The notes beneath the pieces are model-generated. The model searched no databases and was not told the origin of the DNA. It was given only the letters and a program-made list of their open reading frames with translations. The position numbers and the translations under genes were made by a program. 52,167 bases of DNA. Source: Saccoglossus kowalevskii (taxonomy: Eukaryota > Hemichordata > Enteropneusta > Harrimaniidae). Below, in pieces: positions 25,201 through 35,546 of this stretch. Positions within the stretch are counted from its first letter, which is position 1. Every line of letters begins with the position of its first letter. Location: the NCBI RefSeq assembly GCF_000003605.2, contig NW_003140818.1, forward strand, positions 66,437 through 118,603, in the 5' to 3' direction.

Positions 25201-28200
25201 CAATATTCCATGTACATTTTTAATTAAATTATCCTATTATATAACAGTTACAAGTATATTGCAACTGACGACATTAATTAACAATACAATGTTACATATT
25301 AATTGGGCCAATGTTAATGATCACCTTTTTTCAGACACACCAAGCAGTAATTATTATTAATATTTAGGTATTACCGGTATTTATGATTCATGTTTTTGTG
25401 ATACTGAATTGAAGATTTAAAATTAAAGGAGCACAGAATGGCCAGTATTTTCCAAATGCATTTTTAAAGCATATACTGAAGTAAACTCCAAAGGGACTAC
25501 ACTAGGTATTGTCTCATAACATAATGACAATTCACCTATGAGAATCTGAAGTTATTTGTTACTACATAAACCCCACCCTACCCTTGCTAAGATGGCATGT
25601 AAAGGGAGAGTTTGAGATGTTTATACATTTGGCATCTACAGCACATATCTAAAAGCATGGGGAATAAAATCCATGAATATTATCTCATTGGCAAATCAAC
25701 AAATTAATTGTTAATGACATTTACAAACTAGAAACAAATAATGCATTTTACATGTGTTGTTTACATTGCTATGAATCCCATATCGAACAGGATGCAGCAT
25801 GATGACCTTTCGGCAAATTGGAAAAAATCAAACACAAAAAAATTAACAGGAATGTTTCTCATAATGTCCAATTTTTAGTGAGAAAGTTTTTTAATATTAT
25901 AAATAAGGCTTAAAGGGAACCTCAATCCAAACAACATAATGGCCCCTAAAGAAAAAGCTTCACAAATGTAGGAGAATGAAATTTACAGTTTTGTTGTATC
26001 ACTTTTCATTCTCTAAGATATTCCACTTTTCATCNNNNNNNNNNNNNNNNNNNNNNNNNNNNNNNNNNNNNNNNNNNNNNNNNNNNNNNNNNNNNNNNNN
26101 NNNNNNNNNNNNNNNNNNNNNNNNNNNNNNNNNNNNNNNNNNNNNNNNNNNNNNNNNNNNNNNNNNNNNNNNNNNNNNNNNNNNNNNNNNNNNNNNNNNN
26201 NNNNNNNNNNNNNNNNNNNNNNNNNNNNNNNNNNNNNNNNNNNNNNNNNNNNNNNNNNNNNNNNNNNNNNNNNNNNNNNNNNNNNNNNNNNNNNNNNNNN
26301 NNNNNNNNNNNNNNNNNNNNNNNNNNNNNNNNNNNNNNNNNNNNNNNNNNNNNNNNNNNNNNNNNNNNNNNNNNNNNNNNNNNNNNNNNNNNNNNNNNNN
26401 NNNNNNNNNNNNNNNNNNNNNNNNNNNNNNNNNNNNNNNNNNNNNNNNNNNNNNNNNNNNNNNNNNNNNNNNNNNNNNNNNNNNNNNNNNNNNNNNNNNN
26501 NNNNNNNNNNNNNNNNNNNNNNNNNNNNNNNNNNNNNNNNNNNNNNNNNNNNNNNNNNNNNNNNNNNNNNNNNNNNNNNNNNNNNNNNNNNNNNNNNNNN
26601 NNNNNNNNNNNNNNNNNNNNCCTTTGCTTGAGAATCAAGATGGCTGACTACTTAATAACGATGAAAAGTTGAATATCTAGAGAATGAAAACTGATATAAA
26701 AAAAGTGTAAATTGCATTCTCCTACATTTGTGGAGCTTTTTCTTTAGGGGTCATTATGTTGTTCGGATTGAGGTTCCCTTTAATGGAATACTAAATTCTG
26801 GTGAATTTTAGACTAGAACCAGGAAAAGATCTTCCAATGATTAGTGTACTTTTTAGAAATACTGAGATAAGTTTTAACAATCAATTTGTTTATGTTTCCC
26901 GTATCCATGGGAGGCATATTTTCAGAGATTGCAATTTGGCTGATATTTTAATTCAATTATTTATAAATCTTTTAACCAAGCAAGGTCACACATAAATTTT
27001 TTTTTGAGAATTATTTAGAAGATCTGCTGAACCCTAAAGCCAGAAAGCATGTTATTTTAAAGCTAATTGTTTATCAGGTTTAATGACCTGATGAATTCTG
27101 TATTTTACTTTGAATCAAGAGGGAAATGATTCACAGCAAGCATACAATTAAAATATTATGTTTATGTCTAATCAAACATAAACTGTTATCGCACTCACAC
27201 AGGGGTTTTTCTAAACCGGGGAACAGGGGCACAGCGCCTTGATACTCTCGGCTGGCACTCTCTTACCGAATTGTCGATTGAACTTTCAAGTCATATATAT
27301 ATTTCTTGAGCCATGCACTTCTGTGCTGCCGTACACCATGACATTTTTCTCAAATACATTTTTCTCCATGAACAACACTAGCTGACAATGTGTCTGGACA
27401 CTAAATACACTAAAATTACTCCAAAAAAATGTCAATGGTGATAGATACACCGTTAAAACGGCGCAGAAACCTTCAGATATGGCGTTTAAAGGTCGATCCA
27501 CCATGTTGTTTCTGTGCTAGCTACTCTCACTCCGCTCCCCCGCCTGTGTGTGCTCCCTCTTGTTCATTTTTTCTCGACAAACCCCTGTTCACATATCCTT
27601 CTATGAAGTCATACAGGGACTGCTGACAATATGATGGCTCCTTGAATTATGATAAATCATAATATTATTGTTTGTTAAAGCACTACAGTTGACACTCTGT
27701 GTCATGTTTGATATGGGACTCATAGTGACAGTATACAACGCTTGTAAAATACATTGCTTGTTCACACTGCATGGCTGCTGTAGCGCTCAAGTTAGTACCC
27801 ATCCCACAAAAAGTAGTTTAGACTCAAACACCAATGCCTCATGCAACAGCAATGTAGATAAATATTCTTACGTGTGGCCATTCAAAAAAGGAAGCTAGTA
27901 AACAATTATTGACATTGGGATATTGTAAGAGCATAATTCATATCCAATCACCATGTCTGTATCACCAAGTAAAATGCAGATACCATGTAACTAAGGTACA
28001 TCAATGACTGAGATTGCCAGTCAAATGCAGCATTATTTTCATATTTGAGGGCCATCATTTCCTGCCAAAAACTTGCTTATTTTATGTTTTTTTTCTATAA
28101 TATTTTGCACTATTCTGAACCAAATGAACATAATTTCTTTTTGTCTGCAGTTCTTGATGAATATTTTAGGGAAATACTAGTATTAACATTTTGTAAAAAA

Positions 28201-31200
28201 TGGCCACCAGTCAGCCATATTTTAAGTTATATAACTTGTCATGCACATGTGTAAAGTTTAAAAGATAAATTTACCAATGCTTGTCTATAAAATGGCTCCA
28301 AACATAATTTTACGGTCTTTACCAAAAATGAATACCGTGTGAATATCCTTGTGAAATGTTTCAACTGGGAACATTCCACCTATATTCCATTGGCAATAAA
28401 TTATATTAGACATTATTATAAACAAAATACCATGGAGGAATTATGAGTTAACTCAAATGGGAATTTCATTCCATGGGAAGTGCCGTCTTCAACAATGAAA
28501 ATATATCTTTTGCCAAATTAAATGTTTAGTAAAAGTATCTGTATACCAAATAAAAAGCAATAATTATAGAGAAAATATGAGAGAAATAAAAACTGAAATG
28601 ATGCATTAGAAGATCATCTTTGGCATTTGACATATTGAAGTCAATTGAAGTACAGATGATGTAAGATACATTAATAACCCTCGGGCTGTGATGACTGAAT
28701 AAACCAATAAACCTCAACCTCAATCTCAGAATCTATAATGTTTTAATCCTTTCACTGCCATAGTGTTCTTCCTCTAAAATAAATCAGTATAAACATTTTG
28801 TTTCCTTATTTCCTTTTCAACGTTAATTACTTTTTCGATTAAAATTGATTTTATACATCCTATTTTAAAACTGAAAAATTCAACAAAATTAACTAAAATA
28901 CTTTGTTATTATAATTTTCGGATTAAATTGAAGTAATTATTTTTAGCAGCTTAATTTAGATCATTTAATTTCAACTAAAATTTACACACACTGAGTTTTG
29001 TTTATTACTTCATAATGTAATTGACTTTCACTGTATTTTAATTTTTAATTTATTTCCATCAAAATAAATAATTTTAAACAGCTCAAGTAATCAACTTTAT
29101 ATGCAAATGTGATGCATGGATTTATATATCCACGACTATTCTAATTTGAACAAAATTAGTAAACTTCATATATTATCTAATTATGAAATTATCTATAGCC
29201 ACCTGCCATGACAATATAAACCTTTATTGCAATGCTAGATTATGCTAATATTCTTTTTATTCCCAGTGGAATCATTAAATGAGTACAGTACTGTCATTTA
29301 AATATATATCATCCTCATGCATGTTTCAGTTGTTTTTCTTGATAAAAATAGCTTAGCATAAAATGGTATGCTACAAACGTTAACTGTTGCAAAACGACAG
29401 AGTAACCCTCTAAAATTTTCTGCCACAATTTTATGTATTTTCGGATCTTATTTGTGAAAAACAATAAAGAAGTATCTTTTGTATATTAAAGCGGGGGAGT
29501 CGTCACCTGCGCATACATCAGGAGGCCATAGCGTTTTACCCATGAACCTTTGCGTTTTTAGCATGTGTTGTTATCGTCGCTTGGAATTCAATTTCCGCGT
29601 GTGCGCAGATGACTGCCCTCCTGCTTTAAAGGTGCCAAAGTTTTTGTTATCACTCAAAATTTCTGTTTACATTCAGACGATTTAAGTGCTATAAATGTTC
29701 TATCACTCATTGGTATTGATTATCCATGAAATATGGATTTACTAAAAATGCATTTTCCGAGAATACATGAAAACACCTTGCTGAATAAATTTAACATAAA
29801 AAACACAGCGAAACTGCAGTTATTAAGTCAGTAATTGAAGATTTTAAGAGACCTCTCTGGAGTTGATTAGTTTTTGCTCCTATATCAAAATCAGTTCCAT
29901 TAAAGCTGGCTATACATCAAAAAGGGTGTACTGGGTAATATAAATGAATAAATTATGTAGAGGCACTTACCAGGTTTTTCAAAACAATGATACATATTAT
30001 CATTTTCGTTCTTTACGCCATAGTCTTGGTTATATTGAGTAAATCCTTCCGGGGCACTAAACGTTCTAGATACTCTAGACTCTAGTTTGTCACAATGAAC
30101 GTTTTCCTGGCTTTTTACACATTCTGGAGTAACATCTTTAGGAAAGGGTCGACTGGAAGGTTTTGTAACATGCCTCAGTCCGATTGGAAGTGTATGTGGT
30201 CGTCTTGGAGACAATCCGTCAGTTTGGTGAAATTGCATTGCATAGTCTGGAGTCCTAGAAGAACTTAAAAGTTCTGTCCAATGTTGGCTTGGTTGGAAAG
30301 GCAGTGACTGTGGTCTGACTTCTTCTTGTTCTTGTTTTTTCTTTTGCTGAGCTAAATCAGCAAATGTCACCTTACGACTAGCTAATTCGGCTTTTGCTTC
30401 TTCCTCTTCAAACCGTTCTAGACTTTCACGATGTGAACAAAAATTAGGTTTAGGAGATGTAGGCATACCGTCACACATTTGCCGAAGTCTTTGTAATTTG
30501 GGCGATAACATTTCAATGTTTGGAACAGAAGGTGACAACTGCCTCCCTTGCTTCCGATCCTCTTCATCCATATAGGCAGCAATCTCAAAACTTTTGTACA
30601 GCATCTCGTAGCTTTCAGGACTTGATGCAAAATCAGCAGATTTAAGCGAACTGGTTGTTGTAATACTCATAGTAGAATTGCTGAAAGAATTTTCAACCGG
30701 CGCAGAATGGAGGAGTGGACCATAAAGTTGATGGTGTATCTGCGATGAAATACTTCTACATTTCTGTGTCTGGTTAAAATCACCAAAAAAAAGGGGTTCT
30801 TTTTTGGCGAGTGATTCACGTGCAGTTTCTAAGCAAGGCCCCTCAGAATTGGCAAGGTCAACAAAATTTGTGTCTTCGCTTGCAGTATCACAATGAAGAT
30901 CATCAGCGACATAATTAGTTGCACTTTTTTTAAGATTCACCAAATTGTTCCATCTTTCAAATTCTGAGAACTGTTCAGCTGTATGGTAATCTTGGATCGT
31001 CCGACTTAACTCCAGTAAATTTTCCAGACTACCTTCACGAGAGCCGCTACCTTGAGACATCGTCTTAAGCGTATCAACCGTATCCATATAGTTATCATTT
31101 AAACTGTCTAAACTTATATTGGAAACACCTTTTCTCAATGGATACCCCCTTATTGGTTTGGATAAATCCAAAATATCGTTATTCATTACATCCATTTCCA

Positions 31201-31429
31201 TATTTATTTTGTACGGGATAGCAACTGGACCCGATCCGGATCTGTCAGCACCAATATTCCTGTCTGGATCGTGAGTACTCTCAATAATTTCTAAGGAACG
31301 ATTTTCATGTATTTGAGTATTAGGGAGTTCATGATGTTCATTCTTGTAGCCCAACTCATGTAATATCTGGCCACTGGGAAGATTCCCATTGTCTCCATTG
31401 ACAACGAACATGTTATTGCTGACAAACAT
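11961..31429 (-). CDS. RUSC: RUSC1/RUSC2-type RUN-domain protein, nine coding exons, no SH3 seen
   Basis: Joined exons give 1211 aa: 31429-29971, 21918-21154, 20737-20525, 19656-19580, 17161-16987, 14250-14145, 13819-13773, 13455-12930, 12228-11961. All eight introns are GT-AG and all phases agree. The RUN domain spans about residues 813-990, with motifs GFVSAMNCAVD, DIGHMILQYVCPGIASIL, NNIWNVVEAT, FNAFIFGLLN, LEQWLLHL and LPFKLDYKFE matching the RUSC order. N-terminal to it lie a long Ser-rich unstructured part, an EEEEEDEE acidic run and a LPPPPLPPL proline stretch. Known RUSC proteins are adaptors in vesicle traffic and signalling (RUN domain binds small GTPases or kinesin-linked partners). 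Vertebrate RUSC1/2 end in an SH3 domain; this model ends ARVV-stop about 220 residues after RUN without one. Length is between the two human paralogues, so it may be a pre-duplication single-copy form. Confidence 0.9.
12702..12829. repeat. GC-rich perfect inverted repeat (hairpin element) in RUSC intron 8
   Basis: 27-bp arms at 12714-12740 and 12789-12815 are perfect reverse complements (left arm begins TACTATTTAACGCCCGGAC). They extend imperfectly outward to ATATATGG (12702) and CCATATAT (12829). The interior is GC-rich, in contrast to the AT-rich surroundings. Confidence 0.9.
12930..13455 (-). CDS. RUSC: RUSC-type exon 8 (end of RUN domain and linker)
   Basis: Acceptor 'cttttcactag' before 13455, donor AAG|GTATGT after 12930. 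Encodes DILDGFYKPDAFLVL, then the last RUN helix region ILPFKLDYKFEYNY, a charged coiled stretch (KLRDKGKQKLQEEFEKA) and GGGWSVGWMKSLV. The GWW-like sequence is typical of the RUSC post-RUN linker. Confidence 0.9.
13493..13696 (-). repeat. Dispersed repeat, copy 2, filling most of RUSC intron 7
   Basis: Collinear in reverse orientation with 5693-5842. The intron (13456-13772) is 317 bases, of which about 200 are this repeat. Confidence 0.6.
13773..13819 (-). CDS. RUSC: RUSC-type exon 7 (47 nt, RUN domain)
   Basis: Acceptor 'ttgtcatgtag', donor GAAG|GTATGA. In the frame set by its neighbours it reads TGCLEQWLLHLNSRE; the other open frame would not join either neighbour. The conserved L-E-x-W-x-x-x-L of the RUSC RUN domain is present. 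Confidence 0.88.
14145..14250 (-). CDS. RUSC: RUSC-type exon 6 (RUN domain core)
   Basis: Acceptor 'tattccatag', strong donor CTAAA|GTAAGT. Encodes PGTKQLNDVVAHIINLKN and VKFNAFIFGLL, the most recognisable RUSC-type RUN motif; the split codon with exon 7 gives Asn, completing FIFGLLN. Confidence 0.9.
16207..16267. repeat. (ATA)n trinucleotide microsatellite
   Basis: About twenty uninterrupted ATA/AAT units, followed by TTTCATTTATTA. Such a run after AT-rich sequence could also be the tail of a retroposed copy. Confidence 0.9.
16653..16849 (+). repeat. Inverted-repeat element, copy B (partner 11036-11207)
   Basis: Left end TACTGTAAAATATACTTTATTTTAGC, right end GCGAAAATAAAGTATTCTAC: terminal inverted repeats of about 15-20 bp. 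Internal GGAATTTATTTTCACTGATT matches copy A on the other strand. Confidence 0.7.
16987..17161 (-). CDS. RUSC: RUSC-type exon 5 (RUN domain)
   Basis: Acceptor 'gttttgtgtttcag', donor TTAG|GTATGT. Encodes RKLGDTECTPDIGHMILQ, then a cysteine-proline turn, SILTDGLQPYGRS and NNIWNVVEATTKL. These match the central RUN segment of RUSC proteins. Confidence 0.9.
17162..19579 (-). other. RUSC intron 4 (2.4 kb)
   Basis: AT-rich; no coding exon, RNA gene or strong repeat recognised. Confidence 0.6.
19580..19656 (-). CDS. RUSC: RUSC-type exon 4 (start of RUN domain)
   Basis: 77 nt; acceptor 'ttatttcatttcag', donor GAAAAG|GTACTT. Encodes FVSAMNCAVDIVVNHFGKT followed by RDPLEK; the split Gly codon with exon 3 gives KKGFVSAMN, matching the RUSC KKG-hydrophobic entry to the RUN fold. 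Confidence 0.88.
20085..20356. repeat. Nested tandem array: two 66-bp units then four 35-bp units
   Basis: Units at 20085-20150 and 20151-20216 (66 bp) consist of a 31-bp block (AACAGTGTGGTATGCATCTA...) plus a 35-bp block (AGTGACTTGATGACACCCTA...). The 35-bp block alone then repeats at 20217, 20252, 20287 and 20322. Copies appear identical, implying recent expansion. It lies in RUSC intron 3. Confidence 0.97.
20525..20737 (-). CDS. RUSC: RUSC-type exon 3
   Basis: Acceptor 'attaatttgacag', donor AAAAAAG|GTGAGT. Encodes proline-rich LSPPPGLISAPVPIPLPQP followed by acidic EEFDNCIEIDISQKK, immediately before the RUN domain. The PxxP-rich part could bind SH3 or WW domains. Confidence 0.88.
21154..21918 (-). 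CDS. RUSC: RUSC-type exon 2b (coding exon 2)
   Basis: Acceptor 'ttatcttactcccag', donor CGAAAAG|GTAAAT. Begins FFSTSCDSLTEVDNS and contains ISLPPPPLPPLSFP, an EEEEEDEE run, ATQTEPTTTDEGTQT and a Lys/Thr-rich stretch. Low-complexity linker between the N-terminal region and the RUN module. Confidence 0.85.
25910..26783. mobile_element. TTAA-flanked foldback element with ~125-bp inverted termini, gap inside
   Basis: Left arm 25911-26034 starts TAAAGGGAACCTCAATCC; right arm ends GGATTGAGGTTCCCTTTA at 26782. The arms match along their length on opposite strands with about one mismatch in ten. TTAA is present at both outer edges (25910-25913, 26780-26783), as in piggyBac-type insertion. The interior is N at 26035-26620. 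Confidence 0.8.
26035..26620. other. Assembly gap (586 N)
   Basis: Run of N inside a long inverted repeat, so the gap probably reflects collapse or failure to assemble the element. Confidence 0.99.
27199..27588. mobile_element. Small element with 13-bp CAGGGG-type inverted termini
   Basis: ACAGGGGTTTTTC at 27199-27211 and GACAAACCCCTGT at 27576-27588 are inverted with one mismatch. CAGGGG ends are common in hAT-type non-autonomous elements, but no clear 8-bp target duplication is seen. Confidence 0.5.
29486..29629. mobile_element. TTAA MITE family, copy 1
   Basis: TTAA at both ends; termini AGCGGGGGAGTCGTCACCTG and, inverted, AGCAGGAGGGCAGTCATCTG. The interior (GGCCATAGCG, AGCATGTGTTGTTAT) is shared with 39753-39883. 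No coding capacity. Confidence 0.85.
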
Positions 31430-31450
31430 CTCACTTCATTATTGTGATCC
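29971..31450 (-). CDS. RUSC: RUSC-type coding exon 1 with short 5' UTR
   Basis: Coding from ATG at 31429 (MFVSNNMFVVNGDNG) to donor CCTG|GTAAGT at 29971. Acceptor 'cttttcacttcacag' precedes 31450, so 21 bases are 5' UTR, including an in-frame TGA just upstream of the ATG, which supports this start. Encodes 486 residues of Ser-rich unstructured N-terminus with RSISSQIHHQLYGPLLHS, SPSVPNIEMLSPKLQRLRQM and a charged KKKQEQEE segment. No known domain recognised. Confidence 0.85.
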
Positions 31451-33336
31451 CTGTGAAGTGAAAAGAATTATATTGTAACCATAGAGACACAATTGTTTAT
31501 TAATATTTATTTTGAAACATCAAAGATTCATAAGATAAGAGTATACAACTTTAATATCTACCTCACAAAATATTGTGCGTTTCAAATGTACATCAGTGAA
31601 ACATATTTTATTAGCCAATCGCATCACAGAACTCAGTTGATGCTAGGAAATGTTCAGTTGCATAAACTGAACTCAAAAGCAAACACACACACACAACAAA
31701 TTCTTTCACAGAATCATGCAATTAGTATTTTTTTAAATGTTTTTCTTGCGATTTTTTGGTCCATCAAAGATACATGTATCTATACATGTTATTTTCAAAA
31801 TGACATCAGAAATAGTTTTTTTTTTACTAAAAATGACAAAACTATTCACTAAAAGTAGAGAATGGAAGTTATTGACACCAAATCAATAAAACTGAAAGAG
31901 GTCCACCCTACGTATATACAATATCAAAGCAATCTGACTAGTTATTTTTAAAAGAAAGATAGCCCTTTTTTTTACCAACAATAACAGAAATATTCACTCC
32001 ACCAAAAACATCATTTGTGAACAATGCAAAGTTATTATGACGGGTTATCACTGCATCGTTGTTTAATGACTTCTAATCATTTTTATTTAATGCCTTAAAA
32101 CCTAATTAGGGTACTTTCCAAAACAGTAGGATGTTTATAACACGTATAATAATCATATGTAAAAAAATTGAGGTGGTGGCCAGATTCCGAGCGTAAACCA
32201 CAAAAATGTTAAGTATAATGTTACTAAAGTGGTGAGCTAGAGCAAGTAGACAGATATTTTATCAACAGTGTCTAATGTCAATCGTCTGAAAACTACAATA
32301 TGGTGGGCTTTTTGCTCTATTTTCTTGCAGCAAGAGGAAAGAAAACCACTTCACAATAAAATTTATATAATCTACACAAATAACAGTAAATACACATCAC
32401 TCCAGATATGTATCATAAATAATCTGCATGATTGAGCAATTTATCCATCAAAAATACACCGGGCAATATTTTATTATTGTAGTCAAATTTATAGCAAAAA
32501 AAATTCTGACAATTTGAAATATTTCATGTATATATACAAAACGAAGGGAATTCAGAGGAGTTCTAAATTGTTTTTTTGGTTTTTTTTGTGGGGGTGTTAC
32601 TTTCAAATAAATAATTGCCACACAAATAAACAAGAAAAAATACAAATAAATATATTTAAAAATATCTTATAATTTGTTATCAAAATTCAAGTCAAAACAG
32701 GAGTGAAGAAGAAAATTCCGTGATATCAATGACGCATAGTGCGCTAAATAAAAGAGGCCACAGCAGGGTTCTTCGTTGTCTTCACCTTGAAAACACAAGA
32801 TCCCCAAAGCGAATAGAAAAACGTCGCGCAATATTTTACTTTCACTCGAAAAACATGCTCTCACACAAAAATATTAGCAACAAATAATATGAAAACGTTT
32901 GGAATTGCTTAGATAACTATATATATACATTTTTTTATATTTCAGATATTACAAAATATCTTGGATAATGGTTGAAAGCTGAAATAAATGGGAGAAGGTA
33001 TATCTACCTGGAATAAGGCGGATTCTGTAATGATTTTTCGACTGAAATAATTATTGGCTGGTACGTCAGAAAAATCTAACAGTTTTTTTCTCAAACAGTT
33101 GAAATATTCCACAGCCACTGTCGCGTAATAAGATCATACCAGTTAAGATAAATCACTAAACATCGCTGAGATATCGTCGACACGACAGGAAATGGCGATG
33201 CGAGAGAATGACATTCGGAGAACGGTGCCGATGAAAGTCCGGGTCCGCAAAAACGCAAACATGTTTTATATATCAGAGCAAATCGGTTGAACACAAGGCG
33301 GAAACAATACATGGAATCAAGAAAACATATCCTTAC
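31451..33336 (-). other. RUSC 5' UTR intron (1.9 kb)
   Basis: Inferred from the acceptor before 31450 and the donor CAGTAG|GTAAGG at 33337/33336. An alternative donor CAG|GTAGAT occurs near 33009. Contains a short (AC) run and a dispersed repeat at about 31828-31965. No coding exon seen. Confidence 0.5.
31828..31965 (+). repeat. Dispersed repeat, partner near 50497-50625
   Basis: Shares collinear blocks (TATTCACT, TAGAGAAT, AATCAATAAA/AATGAATAAA, ATCAAAGCAATYKGRCTAGT) with APC intron sequence. Divergent; family unknown. Confidence 0.5.
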
Positions 33337-33460
33337 CTACTGAAATGGGTTTTATAAAAGTATTCCTACAGTAAAATGGACGGGAGATTCACGTTACTCG
33401 GTGAGCATATTGGAGACGGCTTCCGTCCATATGAAAAGCCGCCATGTTATGACGTCATTT
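33337..33460 (-). promoter_or_regulatory. Probable RUSC promoter and non-coding first exon
   Basis: On the minus strand a region with a perfect CRE palindrome TGACGTCA (33450-33457) and ATGGCGGC (YY1-like, near 33438-33445) lies upstream of a strong donor CAGTAG|GTAAGG at 33337. This is the best promoter/first-exon candidate for the RUSC-type gene. On the opposite strand TATAAAAG at 33553-33560 could mark a divergent start. Confidence 0.45.
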
Positions 33461-34604
33461 CTTTAGTTCTATCCTCGTCCACTTGCTGTGTCGCGGGTAC
33501 TTCTTGGTGACAACAAGAGGGCACATAAACAATACGTGTCGGCATGCGTTTCTATAAAAGTTTTGAAACAATCTAGGTAAATATTAATATAATTCATAAC
33601 TGTGGCTTATATGGTTTCTTTTGATCATTTATATATTTATATTACGATCAAAGTTTCAAAGGACTCCCACCATATATAGAACTGAAAAAGTTGAGTGTTT
33701 GGTTTTAATCATGGAGGTATACTCCATGTTTTAATGTACTAAACAATTTGCGATATTTTGTCTGGTGGATAAGTTATGTTAATTATTATTATCAAACGCA
33801 TATAATTATTAGAAGTAAGATTATTGAACTTTAATTAAAGGGTCGTGGTCGCAACGCAGCGCGTGTTCGAATTTCGTGTAAACATATCAGGATTAACTTG
33901 GGTTGAAACAAAAGGAAATAATCCAGTTAAGAGGCTTAAGTGGTCACTTGAAAGTTGTCGTAGCTCCTTCCGTTAGTACCTTCCATGGTGTAAATAAACA
34001 AAGTATTTTGCACTCGTTGTATACGTCCCATATCGAACAGAACGCGGCGCGACGACCACCCAGGATGACCACCGGCCTTTTAGCAAAATGTTGCTTCAGG
34101 CATTAGTTTTGATCATGGAAGGTGTTCGATTGTGTATTTGCCGTTCACAGTAAAAGAAAATGTGTTATAAAAGTTTGAATGGCATGTGATTGTGGGCGAA
34201 ATGAAGAATGTGTGTATATAACCGTAGAGGGACTGTGATATAACAAATGACTCGACAAATCATATATGTATGCGTAACAGTATAAACTCTGAAATAGTTT
34301 ATACATTCAGTTGCACCCGTCCATAAACAATTATAAAACAGATTCATGTACCGTGATTTTTTTGGGATTACTCAAGCAATCGCAACCTCCATTAATGAAA
34401 AGTAGATTTAATTGATCTTATGCTCATATTCGTGTTTCCAAGTAATCAATCACAAAGATGGAGATGCTGAATATGAAAACCAATCGATACAATTATTGTT
34501 TTGACCTAATTTCATTATAAAGTACTCAAATCCAACGCAATGAATTTAAGATATAAAAAGAGTTGGAAGTTATCAAACTATCAATGTTTTTCGGAAAAAT
34601 GTTT

Positions 34605-34608
34605 GAAA

Positions 34609-34691
<83 letters not shown>

Positions 34692-34693
34692 AT
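34605..34693. repeat. (AAAT)n tetranucleotide microsatellite
   Basis: About 22 near-perfect AAAT/ATAA units. Confidence 0.97.
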
Positions 34694-34941
34694 CATTTTC
34701 TCATATCTCAGAAGTGTGCGTGGTCACATAAGGTGAAACAATAGTGTGACTGATAAAATTGAATAATACTTTATTTTTGTTTTCCATGGAAACTGTCTTC
34801 AAGACACAAATGTTTACATAATACCCAAATGAACACTTTTATTTGATAACAAAATTTGAAAAGTGTATGCTTAAATTACTTGCATCCTCATCGCCACATA
34901 CAGTAAATGTAAAAAAAAACTTGAGTGCAGCACCATGCTTG

Positions 34942-34955
34942 ACACTAGAGGGCGC
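34942..34955 (+). promoter_or_regulatory. CTCF-like motif
   Basis: ACACTAGAGGGCGC fits the core consensus CCASYAGRKGGCRS at 13 of 14 positions. A motif match only; short GAGGGCGC words also occur in repeats here. Confidence 0.25.
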
Positions 34956-35129
34956 TTTGTCAATATAGTCCGTGAATCGCAAAAGAGAAGCAGGTCTATG
35001 TGAAATCACATATTTATACGTATTACAGTTACACCTACGCTAAAAATAATGCCCCGTTAAAAATACATAATACGTGTCAATTCAGTAAGTTTTGATATAT
35101 TTTAGTCTGATTTTTAAGACCCTCAATAC

Positions 35130-35546
35130 TTATCTGCAAGTCGAGATTTCTGCATTCCACTCACAGAAAATACAGTATACACTAATCGACAACGCAAAAT
35201 CAGGCCATATGGCGTTATGGTTATTGTTGACCCATAGAAGTTGATACATACATGGTAAGTGTGCGTCAAAAAATGAAGAAAAAATAAATACTAATTGATT
35301 TAAATACAAGTCTGATATTTCGAGTATGATTTTCAATGAATAAAAAAGATAATTGAAAAAATAAATTGCTAATTGTTTTAAGACTACATCATCTTTTGTT
35401 TTCATTAACTGGATATATTTGTCAAAAGATGGTTTGTAATAGAAGGAGAGGGGAGATACAGTGTGCGAAGAGAAAATGAAATTCGTCTTCAATTTGATTG
35501 AAATAACAAAGTTGGCAGATTCGTTGGACTCTTTTGATCGCGCCAA
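35130..35546 (-). pseudogene. Possible retroelement C-terminal relic
   Basis: The frame contains KPSFDKYIQLMKTKDDVVLK and QLAIYFFN, resembling the terminal helix region (KFxxLMxSxxxxxxxxLAxFxxxA) after the zinc-binding motif of invertebrate non-LTR polyproteins. No other part of such an element is adjacent. Weak assignment. Confidence 0.3.

Larger units (their letters stand above)
21919..29970 (-). other. RUSC intron 1 of the coding region (8 kb, with assembly gap)
   Basis: Largest intron in the window. It holds a TTAA-flanked foldback element with the 586-base N run (25910-26783), a CAGGGG-ended element (27199-27588) and a TTAA MITE (29486-29629). No coding exon recognised, although the gap could hide one. 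Confidence 0.6.

Noticed and set aside
27199-27210. 8-bp target duplication for a hAT assignment
   Set aside because: Flanks CACTCACA and TTCACATA agree at only about half the positions.
33009-33009. Alternative first-exon donor CAG|GTAGAT for RUSC
   Set aside because: Weaker than CAGTAG|GTAAGG at 33337 and not near promoter-type motifs; kept only as a possibility.
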